Positions 1 through 15,378 of a stretch of DNA of 44,530 nucleotides are shown in pieces. How positions within the stretch are numbered: the first letter of the stretch is position 1; each line of letters opens with the position of its first letter. Origin of the DNA: Bigelowiella natans CCMP2755 (lineage: Eukaryota > Cercozoa > Chlorarachniophyceae). The stretch covers positions 1 to 44,530 of the forward strand of contig ADNK01002348.1 in NCBI GenBank assembly GCA_000320545.1, in the 5' to 3' direction. Both the position numbers and the translations under genes were made by a program. Below the pieces are notes generated by a model. The model made no database searches and had not been told where the DNA came from. It saw only the letters and a list, made by a program, of their open reading frames with translations.

Positions 1-295
1 GAAATGGCTGCGCCGCCTCTGCTCAAACGGAGTTCCCATCGGATATCTATTGAACGGTCAAAATATAACGGCGCGTGAAGAGGAGGGGGGGTGGGGAGGT
101 GATCTCGTTTGGGAGTTCCCAATGGCAATTGGTTTTCGTGAATCCGGCGTTTGGTTTAGACAGGACATGCACATTCCCTGTCGCACACAATAAATGGAAT
201 ATAATTTGTGCATGAATCTAACTTACTTCACCAGTAGGGGAAAAGAAAGGGAACAACGCGACGTCGTGCTGTGCCTCAGAAAGACCATACAAAGG

Positions 296-308
296 GGACT
301 CACCCCCT

Positions 309-343
<35 letters not shown>

Positions 344-414
344 CCCCTGCTCCATTCCATGCGTGAGCGCACGTATTTTAATGGCGTGTTTCTCAACGCT
401 AAGACTCCAGAACA

Positions 415-450
<36 letters not shown>
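296..450. repeat. (CT)n and (AC)n microsatellites
   Basis: A CT run at about 310-341 and an AC run at about 417-451 lie downstream of the last visible TTLL exon, probably in an intron. They create spurious open frames. Confidence 0.95.
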
Positions 451-455
<5 letters not shown>

Positions 456-484
456 ACTCATTCACTCATACATGCAAACCGCAC

Positions 485-973
485 CTTTTGTCTAGCTTTA
501 AAGTCCGTTTCAAAACGTCGCAAATCCCGAGGGAATATGTATGTTTCCGGATAAAAACCGTAGGTTCGGTGATAAACGTTCTGCATCGTGGGGGAGATAT
601 CGATAAAAAGGGTATGTAAACCAGAAGGTTTAGATTGACACATCGCATGGAATACCTGCATTCGCCGAAGATTACGTGTCAGAGAATCTTTCTTGCAGAT
701 GCCTGACAAATTTTGGTCGGTATCAAACGCAAGAACGCAAAAAAGAACTTTCTATTTCGTGTTCTTCTGTTTTGACATAATTTGATCTTCATTATCCCCT
801 TTTTGACAAAAGAATAAGAATGATGGATTACCAGAGGTCTTCTCGTAGTGGTTTACTCGCTGCAAACGCTTGCAACAAAATTTGTACTTCGTGCCTAAAG
901 ATGGATTTCAGTGTTAGCGATTCACGCCAGGACTGAAGATACAACGTTAATATGACATGATGATGATGATATA

Positions 974-1007
<34 letters not shown>

Positions 1008-1352
1008 ACACTTATATTCTACATTATTAAACTGTGTCTATTGTGGCTTCGGCGCGATGGAGAAATGACGTCACTTCTAGGCAAATATTAGGCGTTACCG
1101 TCGGTGAACGGATATCTCCAGCACAGATTCCACTCGTGCGGGTTATGAGTCCTGGACGCAAATTCGGCCCACCCCCTTTTCACTAACACCTATGATCCAG
1201 AGTAAAGTTAGAAAGTGTAAGACAGCGATTCGACGCTGCTGGGGAAATAGGATCACCTCTCTGAGCGTGTCATAGGCCTCACCCACTGGAGCTTTGAACA
1301 CGAGAGGACTCCCAGGTCCAGCAGTCAGGGATGATGATGGCAACGAAGCCAT
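485..1352 (-). CDS. Tubulin tyrosine ligase-like (TTLL) protein, 5' part, continues past the left edge
   Basis: Six phase-consistent exons on the minus strand: 1352-1283, 1238-1190, 1151-1099, 894-832, 702-656, 580-485. They give about 125 N-terminal residues. The start is the ATG at 1352; the junctions use GTGAGG, GTGTTA, GTAACG, GTAATC and GTATTC donors. Visible family marks are a Trp-rich segment (EWNLCWRYPF), then QRVNHYEKTSG, the RKDSL-type block KKDSLTRNL and YPETYIFPRDLRRF, in the order found in TTLL glutamylases/glycylases just before the ATP-grasp core. Members add Glu, Gly or Tyr to tubulin tails on microtubules. The ATP-binding core and C-terminus must lie left of 485, mostly outside the window, so the subfamily (glutamylase or glycylase) cannot be set. 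The gene diverges from asparagine synthetase. The family call is fairly secure; the first two exons rest mainly on phase agreement. Confidence 0.7.
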
Positions 1353-3086
1353 AATTCCTCGCTAGAGTTGAGGTGTTTCAATGGACTAAGCGGACTATAT
1401 CTCTTCAGGGCAGGCCCCCATCTTTCTATTCATCGGCTGAATGAGAACCAAAGCGTTTGTCAAGTCACAGCACACAAGAAGGGAGGGGATATTATAAATT
1501 TGGGAAAGGACGAAAATGATAGCTGTTACGTCCAGAAACTTATTAACAATTTAAACGCGCGTGGTCGTTCTTATTTTCTATGATAGCTCACCTCCACCCA
1601 TAAGATAAAAGGCAGAAATGTGTACATTGTTGTCCCTGTTTTCTTTAACTTTCTCTCTGTCCGCCTTACTCCAGAGAGATGTAGGTCCCCACTACAGTAT
1701 CGCTCGTACTCGTAACTCACGAGAAACTACGGGTAGATTTTAAATCAGACAGATTACATACATTTCTGTACCAAAAATATAGCATTATAAGGTTAAGACT
1801 TGGAACTAAAAATCAAATTTATCATTCTAATGAGCATGTTACACAAGAAACATTGTAAGAATGAATCTTAGAGATGAATTGGATATTGTTTTGGATTTTC
1901 TCCTTGTCTCTCATGTACAACTTCGGGAGAATAGCTGCAGAGTGCTGCCTTGCGATGTGTCATTAGGTCTTACTTTTCGGCCGGCGACTAAAAAGATAGT
2001 TTTAGGCGAAACTTTGACGTGAGTTGCGAAGCCAACCGTTTCATTTGATCAGATTTCGAGATTCTACGAGAGATCTCGAAAAACAGCACTGACTGTGTCG
2101 AATGACTCTAGAAAATGAGAACCTCAAACATGCAGAATTCCAAACTTCATCTGCACTCGGAGCGGAGATATTTCTTTGATTGTCCCGAAGTGGAGTACGA
2201 GCAGGAGAACTGCTAAGTTAATTTGAAGTATTCTGATGTCGTACATAAAATATTATAGTCCTTTATAGTTGATCGTCCTGATAGAATTTTTTTGCATAGG
2301 ATATTATTATCGGAGAAATTCATTAGAAACGGACCCATGTTTGGCCAGATTTGGAACAATTCTTCTGAAAAACTAGTGAGCATGTGAGCGTATCGTCCAT
2401 GGATCATCTTTAGGATTGGTGACTTCTGAATGTGCGACAAATCCAAAATACAATTGAATTTGTGATAAAATATATTATCTGTTGACATTTTCCAGTAAAT
2501 AGGACTTACAAAGCTGTGAACATTAAGAATCGGGGATCTTAATGCGTAAGAAGGAGGACTGTGCACGTGAGAAACCTAACGCTTCAGGAGATTCCTCGGA
2601 CTAGATGTAGAATAATCCTTGACGTACGTCAAAAATTCCATAATTCTAATCGTAATTTACACACTGAAATATTTTCTGAGCAAAAAAATGCAGTTGAAGC
2701 TTTTATATCCTATAAACTAAGCGGGTATGCCTTCCCCCCCTTGCCTTGTCCCTTCCGTTGCAAGCTGTTTCAAAGTCAATAACAAAAGAATTCTTGTTGC
2801 CATTTCCGAACCGATCATCCGAATTGATCCCATAGGGTCGATCCTTCGCAATCGAATTATAACTCATACGATTCGCGTGTCGCGGGTGCTGTTGGTGGAA
2901 GTGGAATTTTTGTTCTTATTTTCCGAATCATGTGCCCATGATTATGAAAAATTGAGAATGCTAAACATCCTTGATCTGCAATATACATCATACTACATAC
3001 TTTCTTAAGCGTGATTGCTTGCACTCATCTAATGACCGGGCCTTATTTTGGGTTTGTGTGTTGATAAAAGGCTTCCGAAGTAGAGA
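1353..3086. other. Intergenic, divergent gene spacer
   Basis: This spacer lies between the 5' ends of the TTLL gene and asparagine synthetase. It should hold both promoters. I see AT-rich sequence without a convincing exon, RNA gene or repeat. Confidence 0.5.
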
Positions 3087-4407
3087 ATGCTCCGCCTTGG
3101 CCGCTTATCCTCCCGTGTTCAGAGAGTTCTGAATGTATCTCCTAAGGCTTCACCAGCTAATCTGCAGGTCCGCCGGTGTGGTGTCTTCGCTTCCTTCGAT
3201 TTGACGAATAACGAGGTGGGCACGAGGACCGATGAGGCAATTGTGAGGGACATGTGTAACAAAATTCAACATCGCGGTCCTGATGGAACAGGGGTCTCTA
3301 CAGGCCCGTTCGGACAAGGAGGCCGATGGGCGCTGGGGCATACTCGCCTAGCCATTGTGGCCCCCGAGGAGAAGGCGGCTGACCAGCCTTTCGTCATCCC
3401 TGTTGCGGAGAAAAAGGAAAACCTAGCTTTGGTTGCAAATGGAGAAATCTACAACCACGAGAATCTTTTCCATAGCCTTGTTGACAAGCATGGAATCTCA
3501 AAAGATACCCGTATCTCGCGCTCTGACTGTGAGGTCATCCTGCATGCTTACAAATCGATTGGGCCTGACGCCACCGCAAAGGCACTAGATGGAATGTTCG
3601 CATTTGTGCTTATAGACGAGACAAAAAACACCATTTTCGCCGGTCGTGATCCCTGCGGCATCAAACCGTTGTACTATGCTGTTTCCAGCGATGGTAAGAT
3701 GGTCGGATTCGCTTCCGAGCTCAAAGCTCTCGTAGGACTGCCAAACATCTCCAACATATACGAGTTCCCAAACGGTCACTACTACACACCCGAGACTGGA
3801 TTTGTCCAGTACTATGACCCTAGCTGGAAACGCTTTGCTACTGAAGGCTCTCAAGAGGCAGAAGTTGCTCCGTGGAAGGACGGCAAGGAACCTACCATCA
3901 ATGATCTTCGTGACGCCCTCGACATGGCCGTCAAGAAGCGCCTTATGTCTGATGTAGAGTTCGGAATGTTCCTGTCCGGAGGTATCGACTCCTGCATCGT
4001 TGGTCAGCTCATGATGAAACATTGCCGTGAGATGGGAATCCCCCCTATTCCTTCGTTCACTGTCGGAATGAAGGACGGCCCCGATCTCATGGCTGCCCGT
4101 GCCATGGCGAAGGAGCTTGGAACCGAGCATCATGAGCGCATGTTCACCGCCGAAGAAGCTTTTGAAGTCGTGGACAAGGTCGTGTATCACATTGAGACCT
4201 ACAACGCGGAGCTCATTCGGTCTGCCATCCCCAACTGGTTCTTGGCAGAGGCAGCTTCCCAGAAAGTGAAGATGGTCATTACTGGCGAAGGAGCGGACGA
4301 ACTTTGGGCTGGGTAATAATAACATTATAATAATTATCCCCCCCCCCCAGGCAGAGCGGGAAGGGATAGGGCCTGGTTTAGTAGCGTATGGTATATAAGA
4401 AGTTTTC

Positions 4408-4495
<88 letters not shown>

Positions 4496-5194
4496 GGAAA
4501 GCCTTATGAATTATCCCATGATCTCACTTCTGATTCGTTCCAATTTCCCCTCCATTGCTCTGTTGCTGCATGCAGATACTCATACTTCGAGGATGCAAGC
4601 AGCCCTGAAGCACTGCACCGCGAGCTCGTGCGAATTCATTCTCGCCTTGGAGTTGCAAACCTGCTCCGCACGGACCGCATGACCATGGCGCACAGCTTGG
4701 AGGCGCGCGTGCCATTCCTCGACGTCATCAACATGGAGGCCGTCATGTCGCTGAACCCTTCGGAGAAGATGATCGTCAAGGGGGGCGATGCTCGCCAGCG
4801 TGAGAAAGCCTACCTGCGCAGGATTTTCGAGCCTTCTCACCACGGCATCACCATTCCCGAGCCGATCTTATGGCGAATGAAGGCGATGCAGTGTGAAGGT
4901 GTTGGCGAAAACTGGGTTTCTGTGCTGCAGAGCAGACTCAACGAGAAGGTCTCTGATGCCGCCCTCAAGGAAGCAAAAGATAGATGGCCTTTCGAGACGC
5001 CGCAGACGAAGGAAGAGTACTACTACCGTGAGGTATTCGAAAGCCACTACCCCAACTGCGAACGTGTTCCGAAGACTTGGGAAGGAGGCTTCCGAGCCGG
5101 TGGTGCTGAATGGAAATCTGATGCGTACACAAGAGAGGGGCTGGTCGACCCTTCCAGGCTCACACATTCCCTCCAGTCAAAGTTCGCCTCGTAA
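3087..5194 (+). CDS. ASNS: Asparagine synthetase (glutamine-hydrolysing), organelle-type presequence
   Basis: Two exons, 3087-4312 and 4576-5194, joined in phase (GG|A, Gly) give 614 residues. The enzyme makes Asn from Asp, ATP and glutamine. The N-terminal half is a class II glutamine amidotransferase domain (CGVFASF at 31-37, the HRGPDGTG block, NGEIYNHE); the C-terminal half is the synthetase domain with the PP-loop SGGIDSC and the GEGADELWAG motif split by the intron. Residues 1-30 are Arg/Ser/Leu-rich, free of acidic residues and resemble a mitochondrial or plastid presequence. The catalytic Cys is residue 31 and is preceded by RR, not by Met, so it can become the N-terminal nucleophile only after cleavage. 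Coding sequence is G/C-ending and strongly biased, consistent with high expression. Convergent with ALG7. The opposite-strand open frame at 3585-4325 is a shadow. Confidence 0.96.
4397..4493. repeat. Compound (TA)n-(TG)n microsatellite in the asparagine synthetase intron
   Basis: The only intron of the gene (4313-4575) holds a long (TA)n run directly followed by a (TG)n run near its 3' end. The C-rich run near 4340 adds to the low complexity. Confidence 0.95.
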
Positions 5195-6512
5195 TTAGTA
5201 AATAATCTAGATGATAATGCACCACCACCGAATGCGTCTTAGCTTGAAAATGAAAGATGGTCGTCGGTATCCTGGGAATAAAGTCAATGAGAAGAATTCT
5301 CCCGAGATCGTAGTCTGCTCAGGATGAGAAGAGAAAACTCTTTAACCCCCCCTCCCCCCCCCCCCCCCTCTAGCCCTTCTTATTTGCTAAATATTTAAAA
5401 CCTTCGTTGTCTTGAGCAAGCGTGCAAGATTACTTGCTGGATTGCCCTAGTTGTCAGTTCATGTATGTTCCATATCGTTACTTATATTAAATTTGCTCAA
5501 TACGTTAGTTGATGGTACACCAATGTATCTAGCGTCATTTTGCATTGCTGCGCACACAAACTTCACAATGGCATTCTTCGTATGCCCCGCGATTGTAAGC
5601 ATGCATGAGACGGAGGTAAGACGGATGTAATTAATCAAATTAAATTTGTTCAATGGTCATCCTGCCTTCTAGAGTCCTCATGTAGCTTTGCATATATACA
5701 TAGCTAGATAGGCGACATGTGACATTTTAGCATGTCTTCAACACGAAATATGTACACATATGCTAGTATGGCTAGCTAGCGTACATATTTAGCAGCTGGA
5801 TTGCTTGCCGTGTAGCTTTATATATCATTATTGGCAACCTCTCTAATCTCCTAAAATGCAATACTGCACATACCATACTAGTTTGCGATGTATTTACGTC
5901 GTATGACGAGACGGATGTAATGAGTAAATTAAATTCATTTAATGGTCATCCTAACTAGCTAATGCATGCAGCTGGATGCGGCAGATTATAAGAGGAAATT
6001 TTTCAGCTACACAATACTTAGCTTTATTCTTGTAGAGTTGTTTAGTCTACATCGTCTCCTACTCGACAACTTTGTAGAAGAACGCAGCTAGCTTATAACG
6101 GATCTGAAACACCACCACACAAGAATGTATATATGACAAACAACATCCCCAATCAAGCTCAGTTTAAACTTCACAGAGTAAATACTTAAAAGATATGATG
6201 ATACATCGGGGCCAAACAATGGAGGACAGAGATGAATTCTACTACACCTACCAGGAACGCGACACAGCTGCATACGGCCTGCTCGGTCAGCAGACAAATC
6301 GTCAGCCAGTCCTCACCTAATAGTATGATGCGTTGTGCTCGATGTATTCGCAACAGCTATGTTGTATGTGCAGCAGCAGAAGAAGGCCATTGGCACATGC
6401 AGTGCACTAGCTTGTGTATGTGGACGAAAGAGTGGGGGGGGAGGGGCGGATGGGGATCAATTACGCATCGGTCCAAAGGCGTACAGCGACCAGTTGATAA
6501 GAGTTAAATTAT
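5195..6512. repeat. Gene-free convergent spacer with a roughly 43-bp direct repeat
   Basis: Between two gene 3' ends. 5621-5663 and 5911-5952 are near copies (both begin acggatgtaat and end with aatggtcatccт-like sequence in Latin bases aatggtcatcct) about 290 bp apart. The stretch is rich in CTAG and ATGC palindromic words. I see no gene. Confidence 0.7.
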
Positions 6513-10182
<3,670 letters not shown>

Positions 10183-11818
10183 GGCCTTCCCCCCACCCTT
10201 CGTTTTCTTTTTCGATGGCATCGCTCAGCCCCGCTCGTGTCTTATCTGGTGGCAGTTCTGCGAAGCGGCCCGAAATCAGCGTTATTATTTCAATTTAGGC
10301 AGAAAATTGATGGGAATTTGACTAAGAATTTTTCAAATGATCCCATCTGGACTTCTACACGATGAGTCAGCACCTTGCGAGATCCTCCCATGTGCTGGCT
10401 GAAAGAACGCCGGCATTTCGTTGTCCGTTGACCGTTGTCGCAGGTCCGACACACTCGTGATCGTATTTGCTTTTCATTCAGCGTCACGACTAGGAGCATG
10501 ACGCAGTCATGAATTCGTATGCTTTTCTCCTGAGATAAAGTCCATGAAGCAAAAACACCTGGGAAATATGCTGATAATTTTTGTCGCAGTATCAAAATTC
10601 TGTTGTTTTTCGATATTTTTCGAATTTCGGCTTCACTTCCGTCCTCTCGACCGCTTACGTCGACTCATCCCGTGCCAGATCATCTCACCAATGCATTCAT
10701 TCATTCATTCATTCAATGGGATGTGAGTCAATTCGCTGTTGATAAATACTTGAAAATAATATGTCTACTGCACATGAATGACCCTTTGAATGAGATGCTG
10801 AGGCTCAAGTTTGTGTGGCCATGCTGCTGAACAGTCGTGTGCCTGTCATGCACAGATCATCAGTGCAATCAAGTGCCACACCTAGACACGTCGGACATGC
10901 GTGTGAGAACATCCAAAACGCAAATTTGGCACAACCCAAATCGGACAAAGTACTTGTGATGTGATGAGAGGAAATTTTGCGACGCACGAATGTGCATGCG
11001 TTCCATCAGGCTGCGAGTGCAAGCAAACGTTCATTGTACGTGACGCTCACACGCAGCCATGCAGCGCGCACACTATGCACGTTCGAGCCTTTTGCCTTTC
11101 TCGTCAACGTAGCACATGCTACCTCACAATGATTTTTGCATCAAGGCGCAGTGGGCATTCACACACAACAAATGAAAATTTGAGTCACACATGCACGCAC
11201 GCTCATGCGCAGAGCTAGAGAGTTCAATCCCGCTTCTATGGCTGCACGTGTGTGCGAGCGCGTGCTTTCATAGGATTGCTAGATTGATCGGTATGTACAA
11301 TTAGGAGGTCGGAGAGAAACGCATCGGATAACTTGCTATCTTAGCCTCTATATCTTGTGATTTATTAATTCATTATTTAATGACTGTGCATGCTGTCATT
11401 CTTGTTCAGCTTGTTTCATTCCCAACGCTAACTACTGCAAGAACCTGTTGCATTGTACTCATGTCAATCGAAAGCTTCTTGCAACTTCAAGCAGCTTCTG
11501 CGAATTTCCTGCCCATTCCTGTTTTCAAGCAACATTCCAAAAAAACCACTACTATTAGATGTCATCTCGAATGCGAACATATTCCCAACGCAAATTTGGC
11601 CGACGACATAAAGGTGCGACGATGAAAGCCCACCTTTTCCTGAGCATTACCAATCACCATTATCGCGTGGTATCCTGTTTGTAGAAGATAGAGTGAGACA
11701 AAGATACACATCTGGTCGAGCGTGAAAGAGAGACTCGGGGATGGTGAGAAATGTGTGTGCTTCGCGTTTTATTCTCCGTATTACGGTCTCTGTCAGTAGG
11801 CCCGGGTACTGTCGTTAC
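10183..11818. other. Gene-free stretch with a TG/CA-rich island
   Basis: No exon chain could be built here, though undetected 3' exons of the PsbP-like gene may reach down to about 11560. 10860-11220 is conspicuously rich in TG, CA and TGCA words compared with its AT-rich flanks. Confidence 0.4.
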
Positions 11819-12419
11819 CACTGCTACATTATGGGGCCCATTTCTGATAGTTAATAGATCAAACATATGAATAAAGAATGAAGAACAGAAAAAACACGCA
11901 GTGAGCTTGATGTTGAGCACTATGCTGCGACTGGAAGAGAGACGCGATTTTCTGTATAGAATCGGTGAGCAAAGGCTACGACGCACAAAATGGTAAACAT
12001 GGCGCTGCTTGAAAATGGGATTCTCGATTTCTCCTCTCATCACACGCGACTGTGTCGACCACTACTCCTACTAATACTACTACTTCAATTACTACAACTA
12101 GGAGAGGGGCTATTACACAGCGCCGGGCGACTCAATGACGTATTCGTAGTACGTCTTTCCTCCTTCATTGACAACCTGGGAACAAAATGGGCATGTTCTA
12201 TCCTAAGATGTCGCTCGATCTTGGAGAGTTAATACTCCCCTTCTCCCTCCCTTGTGCAGGATGATCTTATGGTCGAGAAGGAGCAACACACTCACGTTCT
12301 CCAGCATTATATATTATATCATTCGCATCTCGCATTCAAGAGGGAAATCCTGCTATGCCGCGTTGTTATCATCTCACCCTAGATTGAGTCGGCATATCCT
12401 GTAACGAAACAATAAATCA

Positions 12420-12460
<41 letters not shown>

Positions 12461-12530
12461 TCTACACTGGAAACATTGAAAAGACTAACGAAGAACACAA
12501 GATGCACGAAGATGAAACGCTCACACAGCA

Positions 12531-12563
<33 letters not shown>

Positions 12564-13692
12564 CACATACAAACGCAACCGCTAATATCTTGTGCTGCTA
12601 CCTCTCCATCGTAGTAGTCCCCTAGAATTTTAGATCGCCCACCCCCGAGTAGGTCATGGTGATGATGGACAGCCACGGCGCCGATGCAAAAGGTAGAATA
12701 CAAACGCACAGTAGAATGAGGCGGAAAGGACAGAAGAATGGACGAATGACCAGAAGTGATTATCGATCTTGAGGCAGCGTGCTACCCAGCACAATTAGGC
12801 CTCGTCGAACAATAAAGGGGATGATAAGGTAGTACCAGTGATGAACGGGCCGACTTTCTGAATGAGCTCATCCACATCTCCGATGTCCTGCATGCTAGGT
12901 TTCTAACAACATCATAATCACGACCGGTATGAGAGAAACATTCTTTTTTTTTTTTGGGTCATTTTTGCTTTGCTCTGGAAAGCGAAACAAAGCAAAAGAA
13001 ATCGAAAGCAAAGAGACGAGCCAGCAGCCCTGTCTACTTTACTACTTCTCTCCTCCCCGCGTGTACACTAGCTTGCATCACTGTGACGATGATTCTTATC
13101 AAGGCTCTCTCTGCGAGTGGTTGCAGCTTTTTACCTCCACATTAGTAAGTCGGAAGGTCGGGATCATCATCACCTTTACACACACCGAAATTCAATGCTC
13201 ATCACGATGGCAAATACCACTCTCAAAACCAAGGCCAACATCTGCGGTAGCTGCACAGATGCAAAAACGTCGACCACGAACGTACATCATTTCGATTGCG
13301 AATCTAATCGGTTTAATGGTTAATGGCCTCTCCATCGCTAGTACAAAATGTGCTCGGTATCGCCTTTTTTTTGGTTAACTGTGATATTAGGCTGCATGTA
13401 CTTTCGTCTTCCCCACGCCAGGGCCTTCAAACTTGACCTCGGTCCATGGCTCGTCGCATTTAGGCTGGCAAAAATCACCCTGTGCAGATATTATTCAATT
13501 TCAGCGAATCCATATCATTTCCAAGTTAAAGTATATCTGATAAAGGGAGGGTGGATAATTCGTTCGTCGAATATCATTGTCACCATATTTCTCTTACCCC
13601 TCTCCCCTCCCTTCCCCCGTTGTGAGATGTGTCTATATTACCGTTTGGATTACTCCGACGGTGAGAGCTTTCCAATCAGGAAAAAGGTCCAA

Positions 13693-13734
<42 letters not shown>

Positions 13735-14277
13735 CTTCATATTAATATTCATGTATTCTATCGTCTCTGTTGTGTTACGTGTAGGAGTAAGGCTTTAACA
13801 CTTTGCCACGGATGCCTGATTAATAGGGTTAGAGAATGAAAAGGCTGTATGTGTGTCCATGGGCGTGGATGTGTGCGCGCGCGCGTGTTTTTTTGTAAAT
13901 TCGCCTCTCTCCCCTTTATTTCATTTCCCTCCTCTCGAAACCACGATTAACATACTTGGAGTGCTGTCTTTAGCAGGAGTAAATCGATATTTTCTGTAGA
14001 GGATGCAAGTTTACGAACCAAAATTCTTTTAACAAGGCATAGAATGCTCTGGCGTGCAATATTCAATCTCGATTCAGATAGACCATGACCACAAGAAAAA
14101 GAAATGGTGCAATTTTTTTTTATTTTCTCATCATTTTGGATAACATCTCCATCACCCTTGTACAGGCGACGCTGGAAGGTAGTTACCGACAGGAATTCCA
14201 ATCTGACGAAATTTATAGCAAAATTATTTACTATGATCATGATCGACATATAAATTAATATTTTAATCAATAAAATA

Positions 14278-14317
<40 letters not shown>

Positions 14318-14877
14318 GATACACATTTAACGAGAGAATATTGATGCAACATCACTAGGCTTCTCATTTACCTGCACTCCAGAATCGGCGGCTACGTCTG
14401 CCTTTGCAACGCCAAAATACTTATTGTTGCTGCCGTAGGCCATCATCATGGTGCCAAACAGGCCATTACGCAATGTAGATCGCCTACTAGGCTCCTATGT
14501 GGGAGGAGCAGCACAAGTATAGAATAGTTTCAGCATCCGTTCCAAATGCCCCTTCTCCCCCCCCCCCCCCCCCCCCCCTTCCCACTCCTACATATTGACA
14601 GTACTTCAACTGAAAAGCATCGCGTTCGCTCCCGTTTTGAAACTCCAAGTCTCAGATTTTGAATTGGTGCAGACGCCCTTCTTGCAGAGTAGTGCTGTCT
14701 GCTTACAGGCCCCACCCTCGACTGGCAGAACGGGACTGCAGCAAGGACGACGAGCAGGGATGGTACTGAATAGGTTACTGAAAGCAAAGCGATTGGGCAA
14801 ATTAGCGATACGGGAGAAAGCTATTGTGGAAAGACGTGCGGTGGTGACATACCGGCCATCGCTTTGCTTTGGTACAT
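11819..14877 (-). CDS. PsbP-domain thylakoid lumen protein, nuclear-encoded; 3' end not resolved
   Basis: Thirteen phase-consistent exons: 14877-14853, 14777-14605, 14494-14372, 14202-14156, 13993-13952, 13693-13642, 13479-13402, 13173-13135, 12887-12836, 12621-12602, 12398-12378, 12175-12117, 11843-11819. The product matches the plant PPD subgroup of PsbP proteins: YLPASPVQG, a FTPAK..TPS block, DWKALTVGVIQT, the marked CQPKCDEPWTEVKFEG, IPTFRLTN, VGPFITG, YYEYVIESP and PHNVA. Such proteins act in the thylakoid lumen, around photosystem assembly or electron transport. The leader has three parts: a hydrophobic signal peptide (LLVVLAAVPF, residues about 8-28), an Arg/Ser-rich stretch, then RRSTLRNGLFG followed by a hydrophobic run, fitting Tat import into thylakoids. 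At least one C-terminal exon is missing from this model. The 20-nt and 21-nt exons are the weakest. Divergent from the GT15 gene. Confidence 0.82.
12423..12560. repeat. Two (AC)n microsatellites in a PsbP-gene intron
   Basis: AC runs at about 12423-12457 and 12532-12560 lie between the 21-nt and 20-nt exons of the PsbP-like gene. Confidence 0.9.
13698..13733. repeat. (AT)n microsatellite
   Basis: A pure AT run lies immediately before the acceptor of the exon at 13693 on the transcribed strand; a second AT run sits at 14280-14311. Confidence 0.95.
14556..14579. repeat. Poly-C/poly-G tract
   Basis: A C run of about 24 bases (G on the transcribed strand) lies in intron 2 of the PsbP-like gene, just after its donor. 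Confidence 0.9.
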
Positions 14878-15378
14878 GTACGTGCACTCGACCGACAAGG
14901 GTAGTCAAATCAATCAATCAGGAGGCAGGCGATTTTTTGTGCCGTTTCAGAAAATTATTTTCTTGTCGCAGGGATCATTTCGGAATTAAAAGCTGCCGTT
15001 TTTTTTTATTTAGCTCGTACACATCCTAAATTTCCAAATTCATTGGACTACTGAGGAATAATTCCCGGGCACAGACGGAAGGATGGAATAGTGAACGGAC
15101 ATTTGGAATCTACGACACAGAATTTCACCGGAAATACAGCTTTATGAAATCTAGCTGATTCAGTATTCCAAAAAGTGAGAGAAATTTACCTGCGTAATTA
15201 AAAACGCGCCCCTGATCATTTGATTGTAAATCCGACAAGAAGCCATGATATTTTTGTCTAAAATGGGCTTGTCGCTATGTCTTTGTAGTGTAAACAACCT
15301 ATCTTACTTTATTTAATTTTTCGCTCTGATCAAGCGCTCGAGAGGATAAAACTCTTCACACAATCCAATAGAGACGCC
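14878..15378. promoter_or_regulatory. Shared divergent promoter region
   Basis: About 500 bp separate the start codons of the PsbP-like gene (-) and the GT15 gene (+). No coding signal is seen, so both promoters and 5' UTRs must lie here. I can name no element with confidence. Confidence 0.5.

Noticed and set aside
121-178. Candidate further TTLL exon containing VLSKPNAG, like the KPxAG motif of the ATP-grasp core
   Set aside because: The acceptor at 178 gives the wrong phase after the exon ending at 485, and the rest of the frame does not look like the family.
194-619. Open frame of about 140 codons
   Set aside because: Its length comes from CT and AC microsatellites; it lies opposite the TTLL exons.
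3585-4325. Long minus-strand frame
   Set aside because: Shadow of the strongly biased asparagine synthetase exon.
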